This document shows, one piece after another, positions 25,370 to 33,215 of a stretch of 48,750 nt of DNA. Position 1 is the first letter of the stretch, and every line of letters starts with the position of its first letter. Made by a program: the position numbers and the translations under genes. The notes under the pieces are model-generated. The model was not told where the DNA came from and did no database searches. It saw only the letters and a list, made by a program, of their open reading frames with translations. The DNA is from SIG351 sp045627045 (lineage in GTDB: Bacteria > Bacillota > Clostridia > HGM11327): contig JAZQMY010000073.1 in NCBI GenBank assembly GCA_045627045.1, forward strand, positions 1-48,750, in the 5' to 3' direction.

Positions 25370-25750
25370 ATGAAAGTTTACAGATTAACGAAAGACATGA
25401 CAGGCGAGGTAAATTACAAGGACGGCAGAAACAGAAGAAAAAGCATGGAAACGATTATTTCCGAAGTTATAAATCAAATCATTGAATGCAACACCGGAGA
25501 AATGGAATACTTCGCTTCCGAAGAAGAAGCTTGGGCGGCATTTGAGGCAATTCCTGCCGCTGAAGCTTCCAAGACAAGCAGTTATGCAGATACATTTCTC
25601 GGTTACTATGGAGCAGCTATCCTTGAGGAGTCGGAAGAATTCGACAAAGAAGAGGATGACGAAAGGACAGCGGAAGAAATGTTTTCTGATAATTGTTGTG
25701 GTGAAATCCTTGAAATCAACAGACCTGAAATAACAGACGACCTTTTATAA
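25370..25750 (+). CDS. Highly acidic unknown protein of the cassette
   Basis: 126 residues. The N-terminal 35 residues are basic, the rest is strongly acidic, with about 32 Asp/Glu against 12 Lys/Arg overall and a dense run EESEEFDKEEDDE near 88-100. Strong acidity is common in DNA-mimic inhibitors but is not proof. AAAGGAGG is 9 bases before ATG 25370, and it follows the first gene by 17 bases in the same transcript. No known domain recognised. Confidence 0.7.
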   Translation: MKVYRLTKDMTGEVNYKDGRNRRKSMETIISEVINQIIECNTGEMEYFASEEEAWAAFEAIPAAEASKTSSYADTFLGYYGAAILEESEEFDKEEDDERTAEEMFSDNCCGEILEINRPEITDDLL

Positions 25751-25757
25751 AATTAAC

Positions 25758-25934
25758 ATGGTAAACGTAAAAACTCTCCGCCAGTCATTAGGATTGACAC
25801 AAAGCGAATTCTCCGCAAAATTCCACATCCCGATTCGTACTATTCAGGATTGGGAATCAGGTCGCAGAACGCCTCCTGAATATGTAATTGAATTGTTGGA
25901 GTACAGAATAAGCAAAGAAAAACAAAGTCAGTAA
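25758..25934 (+). CDS. 58-residue XRE-type helix-turn-helix regulator (Aca-like)
   Basis: Starts MVNVKTLRQSLGLTQSEF and continues with a recognition helix region IPIRTIQDWESGRRTPP, a standard XRE/HTH_3 fold, with only a short tail. Small stand-alone proteins of this type close anti-CRISPR operons (Aca) and repress the operon promoter through an inverted repeat; a suitable palindrome is present at 24687. There is no clear ribosome site ahead of ATG 25758, so it may be translated weakly or by coupling to the previous gene, whose stop is only 7 bases away. Confidence 0.75.
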   Translation: MVNVKTLRQSLGLTQSEFSAKFHIPIRTIQDWESGRRTPPEYVIELLEYRISKEKQSQ

Positions 25935-25935
25935 A

Positions 25936-25961
25936 AAAGAGCAGGTTTTCGCCTGCTCTTT
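25936..25961. terminator. Bidirectional intrinsic terminator
   Basis: AAAGAGCAGG and CCTGCTCTTT form a 10-bp stem around TTTTCG, flanked by A-rich and T-rich sides. It ends the rightward cassette and the converging leftward early operon. Confidence 0.85.
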
Positions 25962-25965
25962 CTCT

Positions 25966-26484
25966 TTATTTTTTCCAGTGTGTGTTGTACCACAGCCTTC
26001 TACATTCATCACTGCAGAAACGTTTCCTGAATTTCGGAAGCCTTTTTCCGCAATAATCGCAGGTAGTGAATTCGGTGAAAAAAGAGCCTATGCGTTTCAG
26101 CTCCGCCTGTTGTTCGACCGGGACGATTTTTCCGTCCATCATCAGCTCGGGACATTCGAGGATCTGAACAAGCGGAAACGCTTTCAGCCCTCTGTGCATT
26201 TTTGCGGCATATTTTGCGCCCGGAGGAACGCCCCAATCACGTTCAAGGAACCGGCAGAGATGTGGCGGATTTGCGTCCTCACCGTTTTTCCAATGTTCTT
26301 CGCAGCCGCTCCGGTCGCAGATCAGACACAGAGTGCTTCCTCCGTGAACATCCATCCTGCCCTCAACATATGTATCTGTAGCATAGTCCACAACCGATTT
26401 ATCGTGTTCTGCGATTTTTGCCATACGAGCCGCTGTTGCCTGCAGCTGTGCCTGACGTCTGATCTCAATGATTCGTTCATCCAT
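25966..26484 (-). CDS. Cys-rich (zinc-binding) phage protein, last gene of early operon
   Basis: 172 residues from ATG 26484, chosen because GGAGAGATAAG precedes it and it follows the upstream stop by one base. Two Cys clusters are visible: CLICDRSGCEEH near 70-80 and CDYCGKRLPKFRKRFCSDEC near 140-160, the latter like a treble-clef zinc finger. The middle holds HRGLKAFPLVQILECPEL. Proteins like this occur in phage early regions, sometimes with nuclease or regulator roles. Function not recognised. Confidence 0.6.
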   Translation of the reverse strand: MDERIIEIRRQAQLQATAARMAKIAEHDKSVVDYATDTYVEGRMDVHGGSTLCLICDRSGCEEHWKNGEDANPPHLCRFLERDWGVPPGAKYAAKMHRGLKAFPLVQILECPELMMDGKIVPVEQQAELKRIGSFFTEFTTCDYCGKRLPKFRKRFCSDECRRLWYNTHWKK

Positions 26485-26485
26485 C

Positions 26486-26782
26486 TTATCTCTCCATATT
26501 GATTGGCGTTCCAACCGGTCTTACCGATTCAGAATCGTCTGTTGCTCTGAACTTTTCACCCTCATAGGGGTACATAAAACGGAACATCAGATAGTTAGCT
26601 GCATCCACAAGGTGTTCTGTGTTGTGATCCCTCTTAAAGGCATCAATGCATTTTTCTGCTGTTTCCAAAGCATCTACTCTGCCCTCGCCAAAGTTTTTTC
26701 GTGCCGGACCGTATTTATAATACGATATCTCAACTCTGTTTTTTCTCAATTCGTCAAACTGCTTACTGTACTCTAAACTCAT
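26486..26782 (-). CDS. Conserved small phage protein
   Basis: 98 residues, helical. The core LVDAANYLMFRFMYP, preceded by ALETAEKCIDAFKRDHNTEH, resembles small early phage proteins that carry a helical nucleotide-pyrophosphohydrolase-like or regulatory fold, but no metal-binding ExxE motif is clear. It overlaps the upstream stop by ATGA at 26782-26779. Function unknown. Confidence 0.55.
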   Translation of the reverse strand: MSLEYSKQFDELRKNRVEISYYKYGPARKNFGEGRVDALETAEKCIDAFKRDHNTEHLVDAANYLMFRFMYPYEGEKFRATDDSESVRPVGTPINMER

Positions 26783-27000
26783 TCTTCCACACCTGCCTCT
26801 TTTTTACATTCCTCATAAAACAAGTCAAAATCAATATCCAGTGCAGCCTCACACATAAATCGTTCTGCATCGACCGGATCTGAAAAACATTTTTTCATAG
26901 TTTCTCGTTGTTTCAGCATCTCAACATATATCTGCCTTGCACGTTTTTTGCCTATTTTTAGTGTTTTATTTAACGCATTAAACAGCGAAATATCCCACAT
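26779..27000 (-). CDS. Small hypothetical phage protein
   Basis: 73 residues, charged and helical, beginning MWDISLFNALNKTLKIGKKR. It overlaps the gene upstream by 31 bases and the one downstream by 4. Ribosome site is weak, so translation may depend on coupling. No domain recognised. Confidence 0.5.
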   Translation of the reverse strand: MWDISLFNALNKTLKIGKKRARQIYVEMLKQRETMKKCFSDPVDAERFMCEAALDIDFDLFYEECKKEAGVEE

Positions 27001-27113
27001 TTTTCATATTTTTTGCTATGCAGGAGACACTGCCGTCTAATTTCCTGTTCCATAGCGTATTCCTGTTTAGCCGTAAGATTCGCCGTTACACTTTTTTTGA
27101 AATTTTTACTCAT
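26970..27113 (-). CDS. 47-residue basic small protein
   Basis: A short frame from ATG 27113 with GAGGAAG upstream. It overlaps the zinc-ribbon gene's stop by 8 bases and runs into the next gene. The product is basic (MSKNFKKSVTANLTAKQEYA...). Spacing and ribosome site fit the overlapping style of this operon. Function unknown. Confidence 0.45.
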   Translation of the reverse strand: MSKNFKKSVTANLTAKQEYAMEQEIRRQCLLHSKKYEKCGIFRCLMR

Positions 27114-27573
27114 TTTCTTCCTCGCTCCAGTCTATTTTCTGTCCACAATTCGGGCAGAAACTCCAACGTTCGCCGTTTAATATTTCAGCACATCTGTCGC
27201 AGGCGTAAAACTCACCGCCAAAAGCTTCGTACGCCCAAGAGCCTTTTTCTGCTTTCAGCGGCTTTCTTGGTGTAAACTTATCGAGAGTCCACACAATGCT
27301 ATCCCACCAGCCAAAAGATTCGATCAAGTTTTTGTCAAGCTTGCCCTCTTCAATCATCTTGAGAATCTCGTTTCGTCTTTGCTCTTCTGTTGTCATCTTT
27401 CCTTTTCTTGGCATGTTTGTTGAGACTAAAAGCTGAATATCCTCCACATCACATGCTTCTACAATACTATAGGCATACTCAAGCATCTCCTGCAGAATTG
27501 GATTATGCCATGCGTCTTTTCGCCGTTTATCTATCGTTTCCAACAATTTTTCTTTATCAATGTATTTGCTCAT
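27106..27573 (-). CDS. Zinc-ribbon phage protein
   Basis: 155 residues. The N-terminal part is helical. The C-terminal 45 residues form a zinc ribbon with C-x2-C (FYACDRCAEI) and C-x2-C (SFCPNCGQKIDW), typical of small early phage proteins. The ATG at 27573 overlaps the methyltransferase stop by 4 bp. Possible nucleic-acid or protein-binding accessory factor. The role is not known. Confidence 0.6.
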   Translation of the reverse strand: MSKYIDKEKLLETIDKRRKDAWHNPILQEMLEYAYSIVEACDVEDIQLLVSTNMPRKGKMTTEEQRRNEILKMIEEGKLDKNLIESFGWWDSIVWTLDKFTPRKPLKAEKGSWAYEAFGGEFYACDRCAEILNGERWSFCPNCGQKIDWSEEENE

Positions 27574-29225
27574 TTTCCTTCTCCTTCATTAAATCTCCTC
27601 TCCGTCACGGCTATCGGGAAATCCTCGATTTCCGATGCCCAGAGACAACTACCTTTACCGTTTATTCCTTCCCAAATCAAAGGAAAACCGCCTATTCCGT
27701 CAAACAATGATGCCATTGTAGGTATATGACCATCCTTCTTCAGCACATCCGAAATGCCTTGCAGGATATCTACCCAACAGGGCACTGCTATGCTATTGCC
27801 CTGAGCTTTGTATCTCGGTGCATCAGCAGGCTTGTGCCGTTTGCCTTTGCTGTCTATCCATTCGCCTATGTTTGTCCATCCGTCGGGATATCCCTGAAGC
27901 CTTTCGCATTCCAAGGGAGTTAACCTTCGTACGATATACTGCGTGCGAACAACAATATTGCTGTTTAAATCCTTAAATGCAGATGCTTGCAATGTTCCAT
28001 TGATGTCGCTCTCTGTAATGTTCCTCACATCTACCGCCTGTACAACCTTCATCGGATCAGCAAGTGTATTCAGAGTTTGACTAATTTCTGAACAATTTGA
28101 GCTATTCGCTTGTTCGTTGCTTATACAATAGGCTACCGCACCTGGTCCTTTTGCCAAGACGGTATGGGCAATGCCGTCTTCCGAAACGCCAATGTATGAG
28201 GCTCGGTCTATTACAATGACCGTCGGAGTATTATTGCCCCCTGTTTCCATTCGTGAAGAGAGTGTCTGCACCATTTCCTCCTCGGCAATCTTGATACGGC
28301 TATCATTGGGATGGTTTTCTACCGGCAATACTATCACAGGCTCGCCACCGTGAGTGCAAGTCAAGGTCGGACTTGTTCCGTCAATGACATTGACGGATGA
28401 TTTTCCGCCGCCCATATCGACCGAGAGCACATATTGATTCTGTAAGGTGCTTAATGCTCCGATATGATCATACTGGATCAGGATTCCTTTTCCACCGCCT
28501 TCGCATCCTGCTCGTTCTTGGAAACTAAATGCTCGTTCTCTATCATGTAATTCAACGCTTCCCACAGAATCGGATACTTTTCCTTTATGTCCTTGCCTCG
28601 GTTCTCTGCTCTCCGCAGGATTCCCTCGCAAGCCCTCGCTGACAGATTGTATTTCGGATCGGGATTCTCCTCCAACACATCCGCAAGATGTGTCTTGATT
28701 ATCTGTGTCGGATGTTCCGTTGTGTTTACATCCGAAAATGATGTCTGGTGCTGTGTATCCATCATAGTCAACCAATAGGCAGATTCGTCTCCTTCTCTGT
28801 GGCACTCCGTAGAATTGAGCATCTCTGACCGCCCATGCAAGGCTGTATCCATCTCCGATGATGACACCTGTTGTCTGCCACTTTCCGTTCGCAGGTCGAG
28901 GAACATTGACGGTCGGTTCGATGACCCTGACCAATTCTTCCAAGACGGTTCTGAAATCCTCGCCTTTGTTTGATGAGAAAGCTCCGGGCACGTTTTCCCA
29001 TAATAAATACCTTCCAATTCCTCGAATGTTATTTGTTCGAATGTTTGCATCTCTTATCTCCCTTATTAATCGGACTTGTTCCATGAACAATCCGCTTCGT
29101 TCTCCCGATAAACCTTTCTGACTTCCTGCAACAGACAAGTCTTGACATGGCGAGCCACCTATCAGACAATCAACCGCAGGTACATCGTAGCCGCTTATCT
29201 TTGTTATATCGCCTAAATGTTTCAT
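27570..29225 (-). CDS. Circularly permuted DNA (cytosine-5) methyltransferase
   Basis: 551 residues. All key C5 methylase motifs are visible but in permuted order. Motif IV with catalytic Cys27 (GGSPCQDLSVAG), ENV (77-79) and the PQRRRRI motif VIII region come first, then a long variable target-recognition part, motif IX/X-like RRLTPLECERLQGYP (433-447) and QGNSIAVP (475-482), and only then the AdoMet site SLFDGIGGFP (506-515). Joining the C-terminus to the N-terminus restores the canonical order. Likely methylates phage DNA against restriction. ATG 29225 overlaps the DUF1064 stop. Another gene lies inside it in another frame. Confidence 0.85.
   Translation of the reverse strand: MKHLGDITKISGYDVPAVDCLIGGSPCQDLSVAGSQKGLSGERSGLFMEQVRLIREIRDANIRTNNIRGIGRYLLWENVPGAFSSNKGEDFRTVLEELVRVIEPTVNVPRPANGKWQTTGVIIGDGYSLAWAVRDAQFYGVPQRRRRICLLVDYDGYTAPDIIFGCKHNGTSDTDNQDTSCGCVGGESRSEIQSVSEGLRGNPAESREPRQGHKGKVSDSVGSVELHDRERAFSFQERAGCEGGGKGILIQYDHIGALSTLQNQYVLSVDMGGGKSSVNVIDGTSPTLTCTHGGEPVIVLPVENHPNDSRIKIAEEEMVQTLSSRMETGGNNTPTVIVIDRASYIGVSEDGIAHTVLAKGPGAVAYCISNEQANSSNCSEISQTLNTLADPMKVVQAVDVRNITESDINGTLQASAFKDLNSNIVVRTQYIVRRLTPLECERLQGYPDGWTNIGEWIDSKGKRHKPADAPRYKAQGNSIAVPCWVDILQGISDVLKKDGHIPTMASLFDGIGGFPLIWEGINGKGSCLWASEIEDFPIAVTERRFNEGEGK
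28478..29050 (-). CDS. Gene overprinted inside the methyltransferase (other frame, same strand)
   Basis: 190 residues in a different frame from the methylase, wholly inside its residues ~58-249. ATG 29050 has AAGGGAGA at proper spacing. The C-terminal part reads YNLSARACEGILRRAENRGKD, which I recall as a recurrent motif of small proteins near phage cytosine methylases (LSxxACxGILRRAExRGK). The methylase frame over this motif is low-complexity and Gly/Ser/Arg-rich, as expected if selection favours the inner frame. Product unknown. Confidence 0.6.
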   Translation of the reverse strand: MQTFEQITFEELEGIYYGKTCPELSHQTKARISEPSWKNWSGSSNRPSMFLDLRTESGRQQVSSSEMDTALHGRSEMLNSTECHREGDESAYWLTMMDTQHQTSFSDVNTTEHPTQIIKTHLADVLEENPDPKYNLSARACEGILRRAENRGKDIKEKYPILWEALNYMIENEHLVSKNEQDAKAVEKES

Positions 29226-29560
29226 ACCTCTTTAATCCTAATTCCCTTCACCCATAACATCAACTTCCGTTTGATGATATAATCCGGCGTTCTCTTGCCT
29301 TTTGTGTCCTCATAGACAGTTTGTCCATTCTGCTGATACACAAAATCTGCTATGTAATCGACTCTCCGTTCAATGACTTTGCCGTTCTCGTCCTTCTGCG
29401 CCGGAATTAACTCGATCCTGACCTGCCTTTGCAGATTGCTTATAAGACCTGCCTTTTCCATCAGCTTCAACTCAGGAAATCTCCGGGCTTCCTTGCGGCT
29501 ATCGAAGACGATTCCGTCAAGCTTGGTCTTGATATTATGGTACTTTGTTTTCGTTTTCAT
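29222..29560 (-). CDS. DUF1064 family phage protein (nuclease-like)
   Basis: 112 residues from ATG 29560 (GGAGGAGAAG upstream). The family signature is clear: KYHNIKTKLDGIVFDSRKEARR near the start, RVDYIADFVY in the middle and EDTKGKRTPDYIIKRKLM near the end. The D...E-x-K arrangement resembles the PD-(D/E)XK nuclease core; some relatives are called phage endonucleases. A longer frame to 29692 lacks a ribosome site. Overlaps both neighbours. Confidence 0.8.
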   Translation of the reverse strand: MKTKTKYHNIKTKLDGIVFDSRKEARRFPELKLMEKAGLISNLQRQVRIELIPAQKDENGKVIERRVDYIADFVYQQNGQTVYEDTKGKRTPDYIIKRKLMLWVKGIRIKEV

Positions 29561-29771
29561 CCCACTTCTCCTCCAACATTCTTGCCACCCTGCATTTGTT
29601 GTATTTTTTACAGTTATAGCAGTATTCTTCGCAATACTGTTTTTTTCGGCGCTGATTACCGAATGCGATGTGGATTGTTGTGTTCGGCTCAACGCCTTCG
29701 CAGATAATCAGCGCATTTGTCTCGCAGTTATAGAATGGGCAGACCGCCCGAAATGATTCGAATTTATTCAT
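29535..29771 (-). CDS. Cys-rich small phage protein
   Basis: 78 residues from ATG 29771, which overlaps the replisome-organizer stop (ATGA) and has AGGAGGG upstream; the longer frame to 29894 lies within that gene. Cys pattern CPFYNC, C, then YCEEYCYNCKKYNKC suggests a zinc-binding unit. Common in Clostridia phages beside replication genes. Role unknown. Confidence 0.6.
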   Translation of the reverse strand: MNKFESFRAVCPFYNCETNALIICEGVEPNTTIHIAFGNQRRKKQYCEEYCYNCKKYNKCRVARMLEEKWDENENKVP

Positions 29772-30529
29772 TGAAACCCTCCTGATGCCATTGCTCTGTA
29801 GTCCTCCTCCGAATACTCGTGCTTGTCCATATCGAAACTCCCTTTTTTGCTCTTGCCTGATGAGGCAGAAGGCTTGCTGTCCAACGTTGCCCACTTGCAG
29901 ATTGTGGCGAAATGACTCTTATACTGCTTCTGTGGATGGTCTTCAAGATAGGATGACAGATAGGCTATTTTGCCTTGCCAATCAGGATAGAGGCGTTGAA
30001 GCTCAATCAATTCCTTATCCGAGAGAGTGATGTTGTGGGGGAGGCTGTAAGCCGCAGGCTCTACTCTACCTCTATCTCTATCTCTTGTCTCTTTCTCTAT
30101 CTCTATCTCTCCGTTGCAAGATTGTTGCAATTGTGTTGCATTTGTGTTGCATTGCAACATTTTTCTTGCCCTGCACTCTCTGGAGCGTTGCGTTGACGAT
30201 GTCTCGTTTCCTGTGTTTGCTACTGCATACGGCAAAAAATAATGTGTCTGATCATCAGATTCTGCAAGACCACAATGCAACAGATAGGCGAGTGTTACCT
30301 TAACATCCTCAACCTCCTCATCAAGGTCAAGAGCAAGCTCCTCTGCGAAGTCTTGCTCAAGACCTGAGAAGGTAAGGATACCATCTGTTTTCAAAGCTTT
30401 CAGCTGCATTTTCAGGTAGATGATTGTGTATGTATCGCCACCAGCCATTTTGCGAAGTTTCTTGATTCTTAACGAACTGAAGAAGTCATCGTGCAGTCTC
30501 AGCCAATAATATCGTTTGTTTTCCGCCAT
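29768..30529 (-). CDS. Phage replisome organizer (DnaD/O-like initiation protein)
   Basis: 253 residues. The N-terminal 110 residues (ENKRYYWLRLHDDFF, then winged-helix segments) match the phage replisome organizer N-terminal domain, which binds the phage origin. A charged simple-repeat linker (EIEIEKETRDRDRG) follows at about 143-157, then a C-terminal helicase-loader-like helical region. ATG 30529 is preferred because GAGG lies 6 bases before it; an ATG at 30541 overlaps the ssb stop. Recruits host DnaC-type helicase by analogy. Confidence 0.8.
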   Translation of the reverse strand: MAENKRYYWLRLHDDFFSSLRIKKLRKMAGGDTYTIIYLKMQLKALKTDGILTFSGLEQDFAEELALDLDEEVEDVKVTLAYLLHCGLAESDDQTHYFLPYAVANTGNETSSTQRSRECRARKMLQCNTNATQLQQSCNGEIEIEKETRDRDRGRVEPAAYSLPHNITLSDKELIELQRLYPDWQGKIAYLSSYLEDHPQKQYKSHFATICKWATLDSKPSASSGKSKKGSFDMDKHEYSEEDYRAMASGGFQ

Positions 30530-30540
30530 AGCCTGCCTCA

Positions 30541-30951
30541 TCAAAACGGAACATCATCATCATTAGCTTCTACTTCGACGAATCCACTCGGTGCGCTTGT
30601 AGAAGCCTCTGTTTGCCCTTCTGTGCCCTTGTTTTCAAAGTCAAGTATTTCTACCTCTTCAGCAATAACTTCTGTCACAGACAGGTCTGTGCCGTCCTGT
30701 GCCTTATATTTGCGCACCTGTAATCTGCCGACCACTGAAATCCGCTTACCCTTCTTCAGGTACTTGGCAATGTATTCTGCCGTTGACCGCCAAGCGGTGC
30801 AATTGATGAAGTCGGCATCATAGTTTCCCTCGGCGTTTTTGAAGTTTCTCTGAACCGCAAGGCTGAATGATGTTGTTGCTGTGTTATTGCTCGGAAGGTA
30901 TTTTAGCTCCGGGTCTTTCGTGGCTCTTCCTGTGATAAATATTTTATTCAT
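30541..30951 (-). CDS. ssb: Single-stranded DNA-binding protein
   Basis: 136 residues. An OB fold is clear: MNKIFITGRATKDPELKY, FSLAVQRNF, DFINCTAWRSTAEY, and a disordered acidic tail ending DDDVPF, the tip that binds host replication and repair partners. Sits beside RecT, YqaJ and the replisome organizer, so it serves phage recombination and replication. Confidence 0.93.
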   Translation of the reverse strand: MNKIFITGRATKDPELKYLPSNNTATTSFSLAVQRNFKNAEGNYDADFINCTAWRSTAEYIAKYLKKGKRISVVGRLQVRKYKAQDGTDLSVTEVIAEEVEILDFENKGTEGQTEASTSAPSGFVEVEANDDDVPF

Positions 30952-30954
30952 AGT

Positions 30955-31161
30955 TTACTCCATTCTGTAGATGGCAAAAGTGACATTCTTGCCGTATCTG
31001 TTTTTACTTTTTCCTGTTGTTTTTGTGATGTTATATCCATCCTTCCTCAGGTCGGATATTCTGCTTGCAAGTCTGAAAATTCCATATTCCGCCATAGCTT
31101 CGGCAGCTGAAATACTGCCGAAGTCCTGCAAGTGGCGGAGTATTAATTCCGTCTGTTTCAT
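30955..31161 (-). CDS. Winged-helix small protein
   Basis: 68 residues: KQTELILRHLQDFGSISAAE, then a recognition helix (FRLASRISDLRKDGYNI) and a wing with basic residues. A frequent small helix-turn-helix gene between recT and ssb in Firmicutes phages. ATG 31161 overlaps the recT stop by 4 bp. Probably DNA-binding; target unknown. Confidence 0.65.
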   Translation of the reverse strand: MKQTELILRHLQDFGSISAAEAMAEYGIFRLASRISDLRKDGYNITKTTGKSKNRYGKNVTFAIYRME

Positions 31162-32048
31162 TCCTTCTGATCGAGAGGCTTGATCTCGCCGTCATCTGCC
31201 ACTTCAACCGTTGCACTGTCTTCAACTACCTCGTACTGAGCTGTCTCAAGGTTCTGCTCCTCGGCGATCTGATTTGCAACCTGCACTGCCGCTTCCCGAG
31301 TCTGATAGTCAATTGACATAATACCGTATTTTCCGATGAGCTGTCGCATAATAGTTTTTCTGCACATTGCATCGAAGTTTTCCTTCCAACCCTTGCCCAT
31401 CTCAGAGCCTTTACGGTACTTCTGCTCATGTGCCTTGAGCTGCTTAATGGTCATATAGATTGTTTTCTCTGCGCCGTTTACAAGTTTGTAGTAGCCTACA
31501 TAGCCGATAACTTCCTTCGAATCTCTCTCGTCCTCGTCTTCGATAAATTCGATCTCGATCTCTTCCGTAAGTCTGTTGTATGACTTCAACTCTCCTTCAC
31601 GAACATCGGTAACCGATATCGTTTTATAACAGCCGGAGCGCAAGGCTAATTGATACATGCCCTTATAGCCCAATATGAAGGCTACCTCTTTTTTCTTCGT
31701 CCACGTGCCGTCTGCATTCCTTTTGCTATTGTTAAACGGCATCAGGTAAGCGTAACCGAGGTTCTGATCAATCGGCAAATCAAACGTTGCCGCTTTCAAA
31801 CCTGCCTGAATAACCGTCATAGGAGACTCATAAAACGCCTGCTGCATATTAGGATCGGCGTTGACCATTGTAACAAGGCTTGAAATAAACTGTGGAGCTC
31901 GTTTGCCCAAAAGCTCGTCAAATCTGCCTCTCATTTTTTCTGCATCGAGTATCGATGACATCATAGTATTTACTGTCTGTTTTGCAGGTGATGATACCTG
32001 ATTGTTGTTGCTCTTTGTTGTGATTCCTTTTTCTGCGATAATTCCCAT
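31158..32048 (-). CDS. recT: RecT-family single-strand annealing protein
   Basis: 296 residues with RecT features: the FISSLVTMVNADPNMQQA and FDLPIDQNLGYAYLMPF stretches and a YKGMYQLALRSGCYKTI segment in the core. It anneals complementary single strands during phage recombination, with the exonuclease encoded just upstream. The Asp/Glu-rich C-terminal tail is typical. Clear start at 32048. Confidence 0.93.
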   Translation of the reverse strand: MGIIAEKGITTKSNNNQVSSPAKQTVNTMMSSILDAEKMRGRFDELLGKRAPQFISSLVTMVNADPNMQQAFYESPMTVIQAGLKAATFDLPIDQNLGYAYLMPFNNSKRNADGTWTKKKEVAFILGYKGMYQLALRSGCYKTISVTDVREGELKSYNRLTEEIEIEFIEDEDERDSKEVIGYVGYYKLVNGAEKTIYMTIKQLKAHEQKYRKGSEMGKGWKENFDAMCRKTIMRQLIGKYGIMSIDYQTREAAVQVANQIAEEQNLETAQYEVVEDSATVEVADDGEIKPLDQKE

Positions 32049-32053
32049 TTTAT

Positions 32054-32983
32054 TTAAGCTCCTTTTCTTTCGGTTATTCTGAATGTTCTTGACGTGGTGT
32101 ACTCATAGTACGGTTCATAGTCTATGTTCTTGTTCTCTTCCATCAACCTCTTAACGTTGATAGTGTTTCTGCCGGATGTCTTCCAACTGACGGTGAAGGG
32201 ACCGGCTTTGCCCTTTTCGCTCTCTCGCATTGTCTCTTTGAGCAGATTGTCAATTCGCTCAATCTCATCTGAAAGGACCTTGTCCTGTTCCTTCAGGGCT
32301 TTTCTCTGCTTGAGCAGATCCTCAAATGCTGACAGGTCACAAACGCTCTCTTCGGATGTCTGATAGGCGGCTTTGATTGCCTCTGACGTCGCAGGATTGC
32401 CATCAATCAACGGTGGAGTATCGTCTATAATATGTTTTGCAAATTCGCTCTCCGCTTGCATCAAGGCTTGAATTTCTGTTTCGTCTCTCTCAATTGTAAA
32501 AATGCGGAAATCTGAATTGCCGATGAGAACGGCTAAATACCACCGTTTTTTGCCTGTTACGGCAAGGTAGTGGACACATTGCACATAGTAGTTTTCGGGA
32601 TATTCTCCGTTTTTGAACTTGTGCAATGAAAGTGCAGAAGTGGTCTTGATTTCAAGTCCTGCATCTTCGCCGACAACTTCTCTATCGATGTCCGCAATTG
32701 CCCACGGATACTGGTCATTCACCATTGAGAAATTGTTTCTCTTGACCTTCTTCCCTGTTTCCTTCTCAAAAAGCTTCGCAACAAATTCTTCAAGGTAAGT
32801 GCCGACTTCCGTTGCAAGATTGCCCTCAAAGCCCGAAACTCTGCCGGTCTTTTCTGCCCAAACTGAATACGGACTTGCATAGGCATTCAGACCTATTATT
32901 GCAGCCGCATCAGATCCACCGATGTAGTTTTTCCTTAAGGCGAGCCATTCCTCACGGCTCTTCGTTTTTATGCGCTCTATCAT
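32054..32983 (-). CDS. YqaJ-family viral recombinase exonuclease
   Basis: 309 residues. The YqaJ (lambda-exonuclease-like) signature is present: SREEWLALRKNYIGGSDAAA at the start, WAIADIDREVVGEDAGLEIK with the D...E-x-K catalytic site near 95-113 and YYVQCVHYLAVTGKKRWYLA after it. It resects double-stranded ends for RecT, which is the next gene 5 bases away. Overlaps the upstream zinc-ribbon gene by 32 bases. Confidence 0.92.
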   Translation of the reverse strand: MIERIKTKSREEWLALRKNYIGGSDAAAIIGLNAYASPYSVWAEKTGRVSGFEGNLATEVGTYLEEFVAKLFEKETGKKVKRNNFSMVNDQYPWAIADIDREVVGEDAGLEIKTTSALSLHKFKNGEYPENYYVQCVHYLAVTGKKRWYLAVLIGNSDFRIFTIERDETEIQALMQAESEFAKHIIDDTPPLIDGNPATSEAIKAAYQTSEESVCDLSAFEDLLKQRKALKEQDKVLSDEIERIDNLLKETMRESEKGKAGPFTVSWKTSGRNTINVKRLMEENKNIDYEPYYEYTTSRTFRITERKGA

Positions 32984-33215
32984 TTCTTCTCATCCTTTTT
33001 ATTTCCAAATTTCTTTCCCTGCTATTCTCGAACATTGTCGAGAAAACGTAATCAACCAAGTCCTTGTCCAATTCAATTGTTACGAAGCTATATCCGCATA
33101 CATCACATCTACGTTCCCTTGTTATTTCACCGTAATCCGTTGCCTGTGTTCCGCTTGAACGTGTTTTGCCGCCGCAACAGGGACAGGTGAATGCGTTGTT
33201 TTCAACTCTTTTCAT
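32952..33215 (-). CDS. Zinc-ribbon regulator-like protein
   Basis: 87 residues with CPCC near 11-14 and CDVC near 37-40, separated by RSSGTQATDYGEITRERR, a layout like the NrdR/Ogr zinc-ribbon DNA-binding domains. C-terminal half is a charged helix. ATGA overlap with the upstream gene and GGAGG upstream. Perhaps a transcription factor of the early operon (inference). Confidence 0.65.
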   Translation of the reverse strand: MKRVENNAFTCPCCGGKTRSSGTQATDYGEITRERRCDVCGYSFVTIELDKDLVDYVFSTMFENSRERNLEIKRMRRNDRAHKNEEP

